A stretch of DNA of 47,456 nt from SZUA-186 sp041552135 (GTDB lineage Bacteria; Pseudomonadota; Gammaproteobacteria; UBA9214). The stretch spans positions 1 through 47,456 of the forward strand of contig JBFELL010000002.1 of NCBI GenBank assembly GCA_041552135.1. Direction: 5' to 3'. The notes under the pieces were generated by a model. The model had not been told where the DNA came from. It did not search any database and saw only the letters and a program-made list of their open reading frames with translations. Of the stretch, positions 8,287 through 18,380 are shown piece after piece. The position numbers were made by a program, and so were the translations under genes. Numbering within the stretch: position 1 is the stretch's first letter; the number at the start of each line of letters is the position of its first letter.

Positions 8287-8714
8287 TCACCGCAAAGACG
8301 CAGAGAAAGGCGAAATCGAATTCACCGCAAAGAAATAATATGTATCACTGCTGTCCCGTTAACTCCCTCTCCCTTCGGGAGAGGGTTGGGGAGAGGGGAT
8401 AAATAAACGTCAACTGTCTGATTTTACATCCCCTCATCCTACCCTTCTCCCGCAGGGAGAAGGAACGCCCTGTTCATCATGCAGTGACCCCTATTCATGT
8501 CCACGGTGTTCATGCAGCATGTTGCAAACAATCCAGACAAGGTTAACGGGACAGCAGTGAATATGTATGTAAAAAAACCACGTCGTACTCGCGGTGCAGG
8601 AATCCACTCAGAATTGAAATGTGGTTTTATAAAATCATTCTTTACTTCGCGTTCTATGCGACTTTGCGGTTAAATTTACGGTTTTCTCTGCGCCCTCTGC
8701 GTCTCTGCGGTGAA
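8287..8714. repeat. Palindromic element C, interrupted by a MITE
   Basis: The outer arms are tcaccgcaaagacgcagag (8287-8305) and ctctgcgtctctgcggtgaa (8695-8714), near-perfect reverse complements. A second nested pair, ttcaccgcaaag near 8321 and ctttgcggttaa near 8662, lies inside. The element fills the gap between ribD and ribE. Removing the inserted MITE and one copy of its target duplication leaves about 205 bases, in the size range of the other copies in this window. Confidence 0.85.
8346..8559. mobile_element. MITE-like element with 18-bp terminal inverted repeats
   Basis: The 18-base end cactgctgtcccgttaac (8346-8363) is matched exactly by its reverse complement at 8542-8559. The element is flanked on both sides by the same nine bases, aatatgtat (8337-8345 and 8560-8568), a perfect target-site duplication, so it arrived by transposition. 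It encodes nothing. Inside lies a second imperfect palindrome of CCCTCTCCC/GGGAGAGGG type (about 8364-8463). A 9-bp duplication with such ends would fit mobilisation in trans by an IS4-like transposase, but the family is inferred only. Confidence 0.88.
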
Positions 8715-8727
8715 AAGTCTGTAAAAG

Positions 8728-9846
8728 TCACTCTGCCTCATACTGACTCGCCACCCCGGCCGTGATGCGCCAGTCCTCGCCGACCGCCCGGATATCGCGC
8801 AGCTGCAGCCGGATGCGCTGCGCCATTTTTTCCAGTCCCGGCAGGTGGAACAGACCGCGCGCGGTATCGCCCATCAGGTGCGGTGCCATGTAGATCACGA
8901 GTTCATCGACCAGCCCCGCGTCCAGCATGGCACCCGACAGGCGGGCACCGGCTTCCAGATGCAACTCGTTCACCTCCAGGCGGGCAAGATACTGCATGAC
9001 GGCCGCCAGATCGGGGCGAGCGCCACGCGTCGGCAGGGTGACCACAGAGACACCGGGCCGCACCAGGGCGGCTTCCCCGGTCGCGTCCTCCAGAGCCGTC
9101 ACGACCAGGGTCTCACCCGGCTGCTGCAGCAGCTTCGCTGCGGGCGGCAAGCGCAGGCCACTGTCGATTACCACCCGCAGTGGCTGCAGCAGTGTCGCGC
9201 CGTCATGCCCCGCCAGCCGTGCTGTCAGGGAGGGATCGTCGGCCAGCACGGTGCCAATGCCGGTCATGATCGCCGAACTGCGCGCCCGCAGCCGGTGAAC
9301 GTCCTCGCGCGCGGCCGGGCCCGTGATCCACTGGCTTTCACCGCTGGCCATGGCCGTGCGCCCGTCCAGACTCATCGCCAGCTTGCAGCGGACCCACGGA
9401 CGCCCCCGGCGCATGCGCATGACAAACCCCGGATTCAGCAACTCCGCTTCCTGCTCCAGCAGGCCGTCCGCCACCTCGATGCCCGCATCACGCAGGGCCT
9501 GCAGACCCTGACCGGCGACCTGCGGGTTGGGATCCTGCATCGCGACAACGGCCCGGCTGACACCCGAGGCGATCAGGGCATCGGCACAGGGCGGTGTACG
9601 GCCGTGATGACTGCAGGGTTCCAGCGTGATATAGGCCGTGGCGCCGGCGGCGGCACTGCCGGCCTGCTGCAGCGCGTGGACCTCGGCGTGCGGACTGCCG
9701 GCCCGCTCGTGCCAGCCTTCGCCGACAACGCGGCCGTCGCTGACCACGACACAGCCGACGCGCGGATTCGGGTCGGTGGTGAACAGGCCCCGCTCTGCGA
9801 GTCGCAGGGCGCGTGCCATGAAGCGATGATCGTCAGTGGAAAACAC
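8728..9846 (-). CDS. ribD: Bifunctional riboflavin deaminase/reductase
   Basis: 372 residues with the usual two domains. The N-terminal deaminase (about 1-145) has the zinc site H53-A-E55 and P77-C78...P-P-C87. The C-terminal NADPH-dependent reductase (about 150-365) begins with RPWVRCKLAMSLDGRTA. The enzyme deaminates and then reduces the pyrimidine product of GTP cyclohydrolase II. The start is a GTG at 9846, chosen because it gives the expected EDHRFM-type N-terminus; the first ATG (9819) would cut nine residues. The gene follows nrdR after 83 bases. Confidence 0.95.
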   Translation of the reverse strand: MFSTDDHRFMARALRLAERGLFTTDPNPRVGCVVVSDGRVVGEGWHERAGSPHAEVHALQQAGSAAAGATAYITLEPCSHHGRTPPCADALIASGVSRAVVAMQDPNPQVAGQGLQALRDAGIEVADGLLEQEAELLNPGFVMRMRRGRPWVRCKLAMSLDGRTAMASGESQWITGPAAREDVHRLRARSSAIMTGIGTVLADDPSLTARLAGHDGATLLQPLRVVIDSGLRLPPAAKLLQQPGETLVVTALEDATGEAALVRPGVSVVTLPTRGARPDLAAVMQYLARLEVNELHLEAGARLSGAMLDAGLVDELVIYMAPHLMGDTARGLFHLPGLEKMAQRIRLQLRDIRAVGEDWRITAGVASQYEAE

Positions 9847-9929
9847 GCTCAGGCAGGAACTCCGGAAATACGGACAGGATAATGGAAGAGCTCACCAGGC
9901 AGGACACGTTGCCTGCCGCCAGCGCCGGG

Positions 9930-10430
9930 CTACTCCTCCGGCAGCAGCGATATCTGGTCCTTCTTGTCCTCGGCGGTGGGTTCACGCTCCAGTTTCTCGA
10001 TAGCCTCGCGAAACTCGTTGACGTCCTCGAAACTGCGATACACGGAGGCAAAGCGCACGAATGCCACCTGGTCGAGCTCCTTGAGCTCATGCATGACCCA
10101 CTCACCCAGCAGGCGCGACTGGATCTCGCGCTCCCCCGTGGCACGCAGGCGGTGCTGGATCCGGCTGATGGCGGCATCGACGCTTTCGGCATCCACCGGG
10201 CGTTTTTCCAGCGAACGCAGGATGCCGCCCGAGAGTTTTTTATCATCATAGGGTTCGCGCGCACCGTTGCTCTTGATGATCCGCGGCATGACCAGTTCCG
10301 CCGATTCGAAAGTGGTAAATCGCTCGCCGCAGGCCAGGCACTCGCGGCGACGACGCACCTGGGTACCTTCGCTGGCAAGCCGCGAGTCAATTACCTTGGT
10401 GTCTTCAGCCCTGCAGAATGGACAATACAT
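9930..10430 (-). CDS. nrdR: Transcriptional repressor NrdR
   Basis: 166 residues. A zinc ribbon with C3, C6, C31 and C34 is followed by an ATP-cone domain (about 49-139). NrdR senses ATP/dATP and represses ribonucleotide reductase operons at NrdR boxes. It sits 14 bases downstream of glyA and upstream of ribD, its conserved position in gammaproteobacteria. The C-terminal tail (EDKKDQISLLPEE) is acidic. Confidence 0.97.
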   Translation of the reverse strand: MYCPFCRAEDTKVIDSRLASEGTQVRRRRECLACGERFTTFESAELVMPRIIKSNGAREPYDDKKLSGGILRSLEKRPVDAESVDAAISRIQHRLRATGEREIQSRLLGEWVMHELKELDQVAFVRFASVYRSFEDVNEFREAIEKLEREPTAEDKKDQISLLPEE

Positions 10431-10444
10431 GCCTTTACCGACCG

Positions 10445-11698
10445 CTAAGCATACACCGGGAAGCGCCGGCAGATCGCCAGAACCTTGTCCCTGACCTCGG
10501 CGATGGTCTCCTGGTTCTCGAGATCATCGAGTATGTCGCACATCCAGCCCGCCAGTTCGCGAACCTCGGCCTCGCCAAAGCCGCGCGTGGTCACTGCCGG
10601 GGTACCGACACGAATACCGCTGGTCACAAACGGCGACTGCGGATCATTCGGTACCGCGTTCATATTCACCGTGATGTTGGCGGCACCCAGCGCGGCATCG
10701 GCCGCCTTGCCGGTCAGGCCGCGTTCGATAAAACTGACCAGGAACAGGTGGTCGTCAGTGCCGCCGGACACCACGTCGTAGCCGCGCTCGATAAACACCG
10801 CCGCCATGGCCCGGGCATTGTCCAGCACCTGCTGCTGGTAATCCCGGAAGGCCGGCTCCAGCGCCTCCCTGAACGCCACTGCCTTGGCGGCAATGACATG
10901 CATGAGCGGACCGCCCTGCGTACCGGGGAACACCAGGGAATTGAATTTCTTCTCCAGCTCCGGGTTGGCGCGCGCCAGGATGATGCCGCCGCGCGGTCCG
11001 CGCAGCGTCTTGTGTGTCGTCGAGGTAGTGACGTCGGCGATATTCACCGGGCTGGGGTAGAGGCCGGCGGCGACCAGCCCGGCCACGTGCGCCATATCGA
11101 CGAACAGGAATGCCCCGATGCTGTCGGCGATATCGCGAAAGCGCTGCCAGTCGACCTGGAGCGAGTAGGCGGAGAAACCGGCCACCACCATCTTCGGCCG
11201 GTGTTCCTGCGCCAGCGCCTCGACCTGGTCGTAGTCGATCTCGCCGGTCTCGTTGTTGAGTCCGTACTGCACGGCATTGAACAGCTTGCCGGAGAAGTTG
11301 ACCTTCGAGCCGTGAGTCAGGTGCCCGCCATCGGCCAGGCTCATGCCGAGCAGGGTATCGCCCGGCTTCAGCAGGGCCAGGTAGACCGCGGCATTCGCCT
11401 GTGAACCGGAATGCGGCTGGACGTTGGCGTAGTCGGCGTTGAACAACTGCTTGACCCGGTCGATTGCCAGCTGCTCGGCGACATCGACGTATTCACAGCC
11501 GCCGTAGTAGCGCTTGCCGGGGTAGCCCTCGGCGTACTTGTTGGTCAGCACCGAACCCTGTGCCTCCAGCACGCGCGGGCTGGCATAGTTCTCGGATGCA
11601 ATCAGTTCGATATGTTCTTCCTGGCGCCGGCGCTCGCCCTGGATGGCATCCGATAGCTCATCGTCGTAGCCGGCAATGCGCATGTCCTTGTCAAACAT
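10445..11698 (-). CDS. glyA: Serine hydroxymethyltransferase
   Basis: 417 residues, full length. It is a PLP enzyme that transfers the serine hydroxymethyl group to tetrahydrofolate, giving glycine and methylene-THF. The N-terminal HIELIASENYASPRVLEAQGS motif and the PLP-lysine segment TTSTTHKTLRGPRGG are intact. It is first in the nine-gene minus-strand block, so its promoter should lie in 11699-11886. I saw no riboswitch-like structure there. Confidence 0.97.
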   Translation of the reverse strand: MFDKDMRIAGYDDELSDAIQGERRRQEEHIELIASENYASPRVLEAQGSVLTNKYAEGYPGKRYYGGCEYVDVAEQLAIDRVKQLFNADYANVQPHSGSQANAAVYLALLKPGDTLLGMSLADGGHLTHGSKVNFSGKLFNAVQYGLNNETGEIDYDQVEALAQEHRPKMVVAGFSAYSLQVDWQRFRDIADSIGAFLFVDMAHVAGLVAAGLYPSPVNIADVTTSTTHKTLRGPRGGIILARANPELEKKFNSLVFPGTQGGPLMHVIAAKAVAFREALEPAFRDYQQQVLDNARAMAAVFIERGYDVVSGGTDDHLFLVSFIERGLTGKAADAALGAANITVNMNAVPNDPQSPFVTSGIRVGTPAVTTRGFGEAEVRELAGWMCDILDDLENQETIAEVRDKVLAICRRFPVYA

Positions 11699-11886
11699 CG
11701 GGATATCCTGGCGCCGAAGCGGGTTGTTCGATTGGCCCGGAATGATAGCCGATCTGGCGGGGGCTTGCGAACAGACCGCCTGCGGCTAAAACGGATTCTC
11801 CTGCCATGTCGGGCGCTCGACAGGGCCACGGCCGCGCTCTGGCGACCAGGCCAGCGCCCGGTGGACGCCGGGCAGCCAGGGCGGCC

Positions 11887-12378
11887 TCAGGCAAGCAGTT
11901 TTTTCGCCAGTTTCACCACCTTCTCGCAGGCCTCGGCACAGGCCCGGCACTCGATATGGTGGTCATGCCGGCGGCATTCCATTTCGCAGTCCTCGCAGGC
12001 GGTAATGCAGATCCTGGCATAGTCCCTGGTGTATTCCGAGTTGGCCGCCAGCAGGTAGGAATAGGCATCGCAGATGGCCTGCATTTCGTGCACCTTGGCG
12101 GCACACTCCGCCAGGCTCGTGTCCCCCTCCTGGAATACCACCAGGCAATGGGCGATGCATTGCTGGCCCTTGACCAGGCAGTCATTGACCGCGGCCAGCA
12201 ACCCGGCATATTGCGGCTTGTGCTTTGAATGGTCGTGCTTTTGTTCGATGCCGGCAGAGGCCATACCGCTGGCCAGTGCCGAGGCCGCCAGTGTGCCGGC
12301 ACCGATCAATACCTCCCGCCGGGTAACGCCCCCGGATGCTTGCTGATTATCAACCCGCCGCTGTGTCGTGTTTTTCAT
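11887..12378 (-). CDS. Tat-exported Cys-rich four-helix copper-binding protein (Csp1-like)
   Basis: 163 residues. The start is fixed by the ATG at 12378, preceded by GGAGATA. Residues 1-45 are a Tat signal (TRREVLIG followed by an Ala-rich hydrophobic stretch and ASA). The mature part holds twelve cysteines at about 67, 74, 78, 92, 103, 124, 128, 131, 135, 144, 147 and 151, many spaced three or four residues apart as on helix faces, plus several histidines (HDHSKH, RRHDHH). This pattern matches the four-helix-bundle copper-binding proteins related to copper storage protein Csp1, which fill the bundle core with many Cu(I) ions. Periplasmic copper storage or detoxification is inferred. No copper-responsive operator was recognised upstream. 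Confidence 0.85.
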   Translation of the reverse strand: MKNTTQRRVDNQQASGGVTRREVLIGAGTLAASALASGMASAGIEQKHDHSKHKPQYAGLLAAVNDCLVKGQQCIAHCLVVFQEGDTSLAECAAKVHEMQAICDAYSYLLAANSEYTRDYARICITACEDCEMECRRHDHHIECRACAEACEKVVKLAKKLLA

Positions 12379-12532
12379 GGTATCTCCTCGCAGTGAATGA
12401 ACCTGCCCGTATTGCAGGATCCGTGGTAGCCGACAGGGACCGATGATTCCGCCGTTCCCGATTAGATAACAAACCCGGCAGCCTGTCACGGATGGCCACC
12501 ATCCCGGCGAGCATGGCCTTTGGCGGCAGGGA

Positions 12533-13483
12533 CTATTGCCCGGCGTCAGCCAGCTCGGACACGACGGCCGTCCAGGCCCGGGCGAGATTGTCCCGGTTGT
12601 ACCCGCCGCCGCCCATGGCCAGCAGCCGTCCCCGGCAGTGCCGGTCCGCCAGCACACACAGGCGCCGCGCGGCATGTGCATGGGCCGCGACCGTGTACTG
12701 CAGGTGGGTAATGGGATCGCCGGCGATGCTGTCGGCACCGCACTGCAGCAGGATGAACTCGGGCGCGTGCGCATCGACGAAGGCCTCCGCCTTGTTCCAC
12801 GCCGCATAAAAGGCCTCGTCACCGGCCTGCATGGGCATGGGCAGGTTGAGCTTGAGGCCCTGCCCCGCCCCGGTGCCTGTCTCTTCCGCTGCACCGGTTC
12901 CCGGGTACAGGTACCGGCCATCCTCGTGCAGATCGGCAAACACCAGCTCCGGATCGTCCTCGAAGGCGTAATACACGCCATCGCCATGGTGGGCATCGAT
13001 GTCGACGTAGGCCACGCGACGCAGGCCATGCACTGAACGCAGCGTCTCGATCGCCACGCCGCAGTCATTGAAGACGCAAAAACCCGCGGCGCTGTCGCGG
13101 CGGGCATGGTGCAGGCCGGCAATGGGCACGAAGGCACGGCGGCACTCGCCCGCCACCACATGGTCGATGGCGTCGAGAACGCTGCCGACCACGTAGGCGG
13201 CGGCCTCGTAGATACCCGGGAATGCCGGAGTATCCCCCAGGTCGAGATAACCCGTGCCCGTGGCAGACTGGCCGATCACCCGATCAACATAGGCGGCGGT
13301 GTGAAATCGCTCGATACTGTCACGGTCAGCCATGACCGGCGGGCGTAGCGTGAGGCGTGACTCCAGGCCGGCGGACTGCGCCGCCAGCCAGAAGACCCCC
13401 ATACGGTCCGGGCCGAACGGGTGCCCCTGGCCAAAACCGTAACGGGCCAGCTCTTCCCCGAGGTAAACACAGGCAGCGCTCAT
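12533..13483 (-). CDS. Histone deacetylase family protein (AcuC/acetylpolyamine amidohydrolase type)
   Basis: 316 residues with the zinc-dependent arginase/deacetylase fold. Catalytic and metal landmarks are the HH pair in PIAGLHHARRD, the D-x-H ligands in YVDIDAHHGDGV, the second Asp in LLQCGADSIAGDP and the GGGGYN loop near the C-terminus. Bacterial relatives remove acetyl groups from acetyl-CoA synthetase lysines (AcuC), polyamines or other small amides; the substrate cannot be decided here. The gene precedes the copper-binding protein by 154 bases on the same strand, with no obvious functional link. Confidence 0.9.
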   Translation of the reverse strand: MSAACVYLGEELARYGFGQGHPFGPDRMGVFWLAAQSAGLESRLTLRPPVMADRDSIERFHTAAYVDRVIGQSATGTGYLDLGDTPAFPGIYEAAAYVVGSVLDAIDHVVAGECRRAFVPIAGLHHARRDSAAGFCVFNDCGVAIETLRSVHGLRRVAYVDIDAHHGDGVYYAFEDDPELVFADLHEDGRYLYPGTGAAEETGTGAGQGLKLNLPMPMQAGDEAFYAAWNKAEAFVDAHAPEFILLQCGADSIAGDPITHLQYTVAAHAHAARRLCVLADRHCRGRLLAMGGGGYNRDNLARAWTAVVSELADAGQ

Positions 13484-13651
13484 GTCATCAGTCTAGCGCG
13501 ACCCGGCTGCCAGGGCGGCATTCCCGTACCTGACCGGCAAGCGCAGCGAAGCCAGGACTGACAGCGAATTGCAGCAGTACATGCAGTCTGTATCCTACCT
13601 TTATGTTTTTACGACCTAAATCACAGCGCTGTCTTTTGCCTCCGATCTCCC

Positions 13652-13657
13652 TATAAT
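13652..13657 (+). promoter_or_regulatory. Candidate -10 box for ettA
   Basis: A perfect TATAAT lies 33 bases before the ettA ATG, in a 207-base gap with a divergent gene. No good -35 is present at 16-18 bases upstream, so the promoter may be weak or activator-dependent. Confidence 0.45.
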
Positions 13658-13690
13658 GTCCAGCCCCGTTTTACCCGGATAACACACCCC

Positions 13691-15358
<1,668 letters not shown>

Positions 15359-15397
15359 AATTTTCGCTTATTCTCAAGATGCTGGATAAATCAAGCC

Positions 15398-16870
15398 ATG
15401 TCCCGAAGTAACGCCGATAAAACCCGCGAGTTTCAGAAGAAAATGCGCACACAGGGAGCCGCCGGTTTCGCCGCCGGCCCCTGGAAGGATGTCGAGGAGT
15501 CCCTCGGCATGGACCAGTCCGTTGTCGTCGACCAGGATGGCAATCCGGTCTGGTCAGTACAGCACACTCGCAAGCCCCGACATGCGGTCTCGCGCAGCGG
15601 CTTCGACCGGCTGCTGGGCGGGGTGGCCGTACTGGCGCTTGCCACGCTGCTCACCAGCGCGCTGGCCATCTATTTCGAGCAGACACGCGAACCCGGCGAC
15701 GGCGGCCGGATTGCCGGCAGCGAGACGGCAAGCGATACGGATGCCGGGAACACGATTACCCTGCTGCGACCGCCCGCGGCGGGTTACATTGACCGGCCGG
15801 CCGTTGAAGTGGTGGAAAATTCCGCGAGCGACAGGGACATCATGCAGGGCACCCTGGATACCGCCACAGCGCCAGCCACCGGGGACAGGCTGCCGGGCAT
15901 GACTGAAACCGGCACCGATCAGGGCCTCGCCAGCGCAGCGCCCGGCGCGACAGCCGGAACACCCCCGGTCAGCGACGCCATGGCGGCAACCGGCACGCCG
16001 GACACGACCACCGGGATTGCGGCCAGGGATGAGGCAAGCGCCTCTCTGCCCGAATCGCCCGCACTGGACCACACCGCCGCGGCGCCGGTGGATGCCCTGT
16101 CAGCCCTCGACCCGGACACGGCGCAGGACATCGAGGCCATCACGCGGCAGGAACCGCCCGCGGCCAGTGCCGGACCGACGGCATCGGCCGGCATGACCCG
16201 CGAGGTGGCAAGCGGGACACCACCGGTTGCCGCACCAGCCACGGCCGATGAAACCCTGACCGCCATTGAGCCGCCAGCCGGCCCTGACCTGACCGCTGGC
16301 GCATCGGCACCTGTCCTCGCAGAGACCCCGCAAGACATGCCGGCCATGGCAGATGCAGATACCGCGGTGATGACCGCTGCCATGGAAAGCCCCGACCCCG
16401 GCGAACCGGCCAGTCCCGATCTGGCGGCAGCGGACAGGCTGACTGGGGCGGCGCAGGCGAACCCCATGCCGCAAACCAGCGCAGTGTCGCCGGCAGACAC
16501 CCAGACCACCGGCACGAACCGGCTGGCCCAGCTGGAGCCGGCAACCCCCCCCGTGTCGCCTGCCGGCGCTGTCGCGACTGAACTCGGGGAAACCGCGCCG
16601 GAGACCGTGGATGGGGTGCCCCTGCCGGGGGTTACCGGCCGCTGGATCATTAACCTGGCGTCTTACGCCGGCCCGAAGACCGCCAGTCGCATGCAGCAGA
16701 AATTCGAGGCCCTCGGTGTCAGTACCGAGAAGCAGGTCGCCGAGGTGAACGGCGCGACCATGTACCGCCTGCGCATCGCCTCCTTCGAGTCCCGCGGGGA
16801 TGCCGAGGCCTACTTCGATTCCATCAAGGACACGCTGGGCCTGGAGTCGGCCTGGATCACGAAGAAATAA
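15398..16870 (+). CDS. SPOR-domain membrane protein with long Ala/Pro/Thr linker
   Basis: 490 residues in three parts. Residues 1-65 are a basic cytoplasmic segment, followed by one transmembrane helix (about 69-92, GVAVLALATLLTSALAIYF). Residues ~95-400 form a low-complexity Ala/Thr/Pro/Asp linker. Residues ~412-488 are a SPOR domain beginning WIINLASYAG and containing the YRLRIASFESRGDAEAY segment. SPOR domains bind denuded septal peptidoglycan, so a role at the division site is likely. The linker would span the periplasm. It is 39 bases downstream of ettA and could share its transcript. The protein is not FtsN by sequence as far as I can tell. Confidence 0.85.
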   Translation: MSRSNADKTREFQKKMRTQGAAGFAAGPWKDVEESLGMDQSVVVDQDGNPVWSVQHTRKPRHAVSRSGFDRLLGGVAVLALATLLTSALAIYFEQTREPGDGGRIAGSETASDTDAGNTITLLRPPAAGYIDRPAVEVVENSASDRDIMQGTLDTATAPATGDRLPGMTETGTDQGLASAAPGATAGTPPVSDAMAATGTPDTTTGIAARDEASASLPESPALDHTAAAPVDALSALDPDTAQDIEAITRQEPPAASAGPTASAGMTREVASGTPPVAAPATADETLTAIEPPAGPDLTAGASAPVLAETPQDMPAMADADTAVMTAAMESPDPGEPASPDLAAADRLTGAAQANPMPQTSAVSPADTQTTGTNRLAQLEPATPPVSPAGAVATELGETAPETVDGVPLPGVTGRWIINLASYAGPKTASRMQQKFEALGVSTEKQVAEVNGATMYRLRIASFESRGDAEAYFDSIKDTLGLESAWITKK

Positions 16871-16896
16871 AGCGCCTGCCGGCTGAGCGGCGCTAA

Positions 16897-16921
16897 CCCG
16901 CAGCCAGTTGCTGCCTGCGGG
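16897..16921. terminator. Hairpin between convergent genes
   Basis: CCCGCAG (16897-16903) pairs perfectly with CTGCGGG (16915-16921) around an 11-base loop, in the gap where the SPOR gene and the minus-strand hydrolase gene converge. There is no T-run, so terminator function is only suggested by position. Confidence 0.35.
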
Positions 16922-16930
16922 ATGCCGTCA

Positions 16931-17728
16931 CTACGGGAAGATCGCCTTCAGAAACGCCTGCAGCCGCTGCCAGGAATCCGCATCGGCCTTCGCATCGTAG
17001 GCCAGCGGCATGTCGAATTGCTTGCCGAAGCTGTCGGCATCGGGGTTGGTAAAGCTGTGCCTGACGCCGGGATAGTTCACCAGCGTGAAGTCGACACCGG
17101 CGGCTTCCATCTCCTGCTCGAATGCCTGTACCTGTTCCGGCGGCACGAAGGGATCGGCGGCACCGTTCAGCACCAGCACGCGGGCCTTCACTCTGCCGGG
17201 TTGCGCCGGCGACTGAGTCCCGAGGCTGCCATGGAAACTCGCCACGCCGTCCAGGTCCATGCCGGCACGCGCCATGTGCAGCACCATGCCACCACCGAAA
17301 CAGTAACCAATGGCCGCGATACGCTCTGCATCCACCGTATCCTGCTGGCGGAGAACCTCGAGCGCCCTGCCGAATCTGGCCTGTGCCGCCTGCATGTCCG
17401 ACGTCACGGCCGTCATGAACCGCTTTGCATCATCCGGATGGTCCGCGAGTTTTCCGCTGCCATACATGTCCAGGGCAAACGCCGTGTAGCCAAGCCCGGC
17501 CAGCATCTCGGCGCGCTTGCGCACATAGGGATTGTGGCCCCACCACTCGTGCACCACCAGCACACCGGGGCGCCTTGCCGTACTGGCATCGTCCCATGCC
17601 AGGTAACCACTGAAGCTGTCATCACCCATGCGGTATTCAATGACCTCGGTGCGCAGGGCGGCAACGCCCGCGCCACTGCCCGCCGTGGCAAGGACCAGCA
17701 GCAAGATCAGACCTGGCGCTCGATTCAT
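16931..17728 (-). CDS. Exported dienelactone hydrolase family protein
   Basis: About 265 residues. An N-terminal Sec-type signal (GLILLLVLATAGSGAGVAA) precedes an alpha/beta-hydrolase domain of the dienelactone hydrolase family. It has the nucleophile elbow G-Y-C-F-G-G-G (Cys nucleophile), the acid in NGAADPFVPP and the histidine in YPGVRHSFTNPDAD. The family hydrolyses lactones or small esters; the natural substrate is unknown. The ATG at 17728 is preferred because GGAGG lies five bases before it, overlapping a second upstream ATG at 17740. Confidence 0.88.
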   Translation of the reverse strand: MNRAPGLILLLVLATAGSGAGVAALRTEVIEYRMGDDSFSGYLAWDDASTARRPGVLVVHEWWGHNPYVRKRAEMLAGLGYTAFALDMYGSGKLADHPDDAKRFMTAVTSDMQAAQARFGRALEVLRQQDTVDAERIAAIGYCFGGGMVLHMARAGMDLDGVASFHGSLGTQSPAQPGRVKARVLVLNGAADPFVPPEQVQAFEQEMEAAGVDFTLVNYPGVRHSFTNPDADSFGKQFDMPLAYDAKADADSWQRLQAFLKAIFP

Positions 17729-17760
17729 AAAGACCTCCATGGCGATACAGGGTTAACGGC

Positions 17761-17912
17761 AATGGCACTTACTAAAGCACCAATCCAGATAAATAGCCAC
17801 GGAATCACACGGAAGATATCGACATTGTTAATGAATATTCCGTGTTTTTCAGTGTGCTTCCGTGGCGAATTGGAGGTCAATGGGGGACGACATCTCTCAA
17901 GTAAGTGCCATT
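17761..17912. mobile_element. MITE-like element with 13-bp terminal inverted repeats
   Basis: The ends aatggcacttact (17761-17773) and agtaagtgccatt (17900-17912) are perfect reverse complements. A second internal pair, gccacggaatcacac (17796) and gtgtgcttccgtggc (ending 17866), pairs 14 of 15. The ten bases gggttaacgg occur on both sides (17750-17759 and 17914-17923), each one base away from the ends, which reads as a target duplication. No coding capacity. The right duplication contains the stop codon of the small membrane protein gene. Confidence 0.78.
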
Positions 17913-17916
17913 CGGG

Positions 17917-18249
17917 TTAACGGTGAGAGCGGGAGCGCAACTGCCCGCCGAGCAACAGCATGCCCGCCAGCCCGACCAGAATGCCGGCCAGGATGATCCA
18001 CAGGCGAATGGTTTCGAAGAAATCACCGCGAATCAGCGGGTGATCGGCCGGCAGCAAGCCGAGCAGCACGATGGTAACGCCGGTCAGCACGATGCCGTCC
18101 GGGGTGGATCTGCCGGCCACCACGATATAGGCCAGCGTCTGCAGCAGCAGCGCACCGATAATCGCCAGGTTCGGGTCGGGCAGGGTGAAAAAGCAGACCA
18201 CCGCCAGTGCCGATATCAGGTAGGCGGCCCGCCGGATACCGGGCCTCAT
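17917..18249 (-). CDS. Small hypothetical membrane protein
   Basis: 110 residues from the ATG at 18249, with three to four hydrophobic helices (AAYLISALAVVCFF, LAIIGALLLQTLAYIVVA, GIVLTGVTIVLLGLL, LWIILAGILVGLAGMLLL) and a basic tail (RSRSHR). I do not recognise a family. A longer frame to 18381 exists, but its extra 44 residues are Cys/Pro-rich, unlike the rest, and would overlap the start of the divergent DUF1538 gene. The TAA stop falls in the flanking repeat of the neighbouring MITE-like element, so the insertion landed immediately after the gene. Confidence 0.65.
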   Translation of the reverse strand: MRPGIRRAAYLISALAVVCFFTLPDPNLAIIGALLLQTLAYIVVAGRSTPDGIVLTGVTIVLLGLLPADHPLIRGDFFETIRLWIILAGILVGLAGMLLLGGQLRSRSHR

Positions 18250-18380
18250 CGCTGGCCACTCCCGGTGCAGGGACAACCGGCACGGTTCGATAATAAATTG
18301 TTCGTCATAATGGTACGCTATGGCCGCCGGACAGGCAGGAGTAGCCGGGGTCCGGGAAAAACACAAACAGGAAAAACGCA

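Noticed and set aside
11887..13161. A 424-codon frame covering the copper-protein gene and much of the deacetylase gene
   Set aside because: Its upstream half is the wrong frame of the deacetylase gene; the real gene starts at the ATG at 12378, with a ribosome-binding site and a Tat signal.
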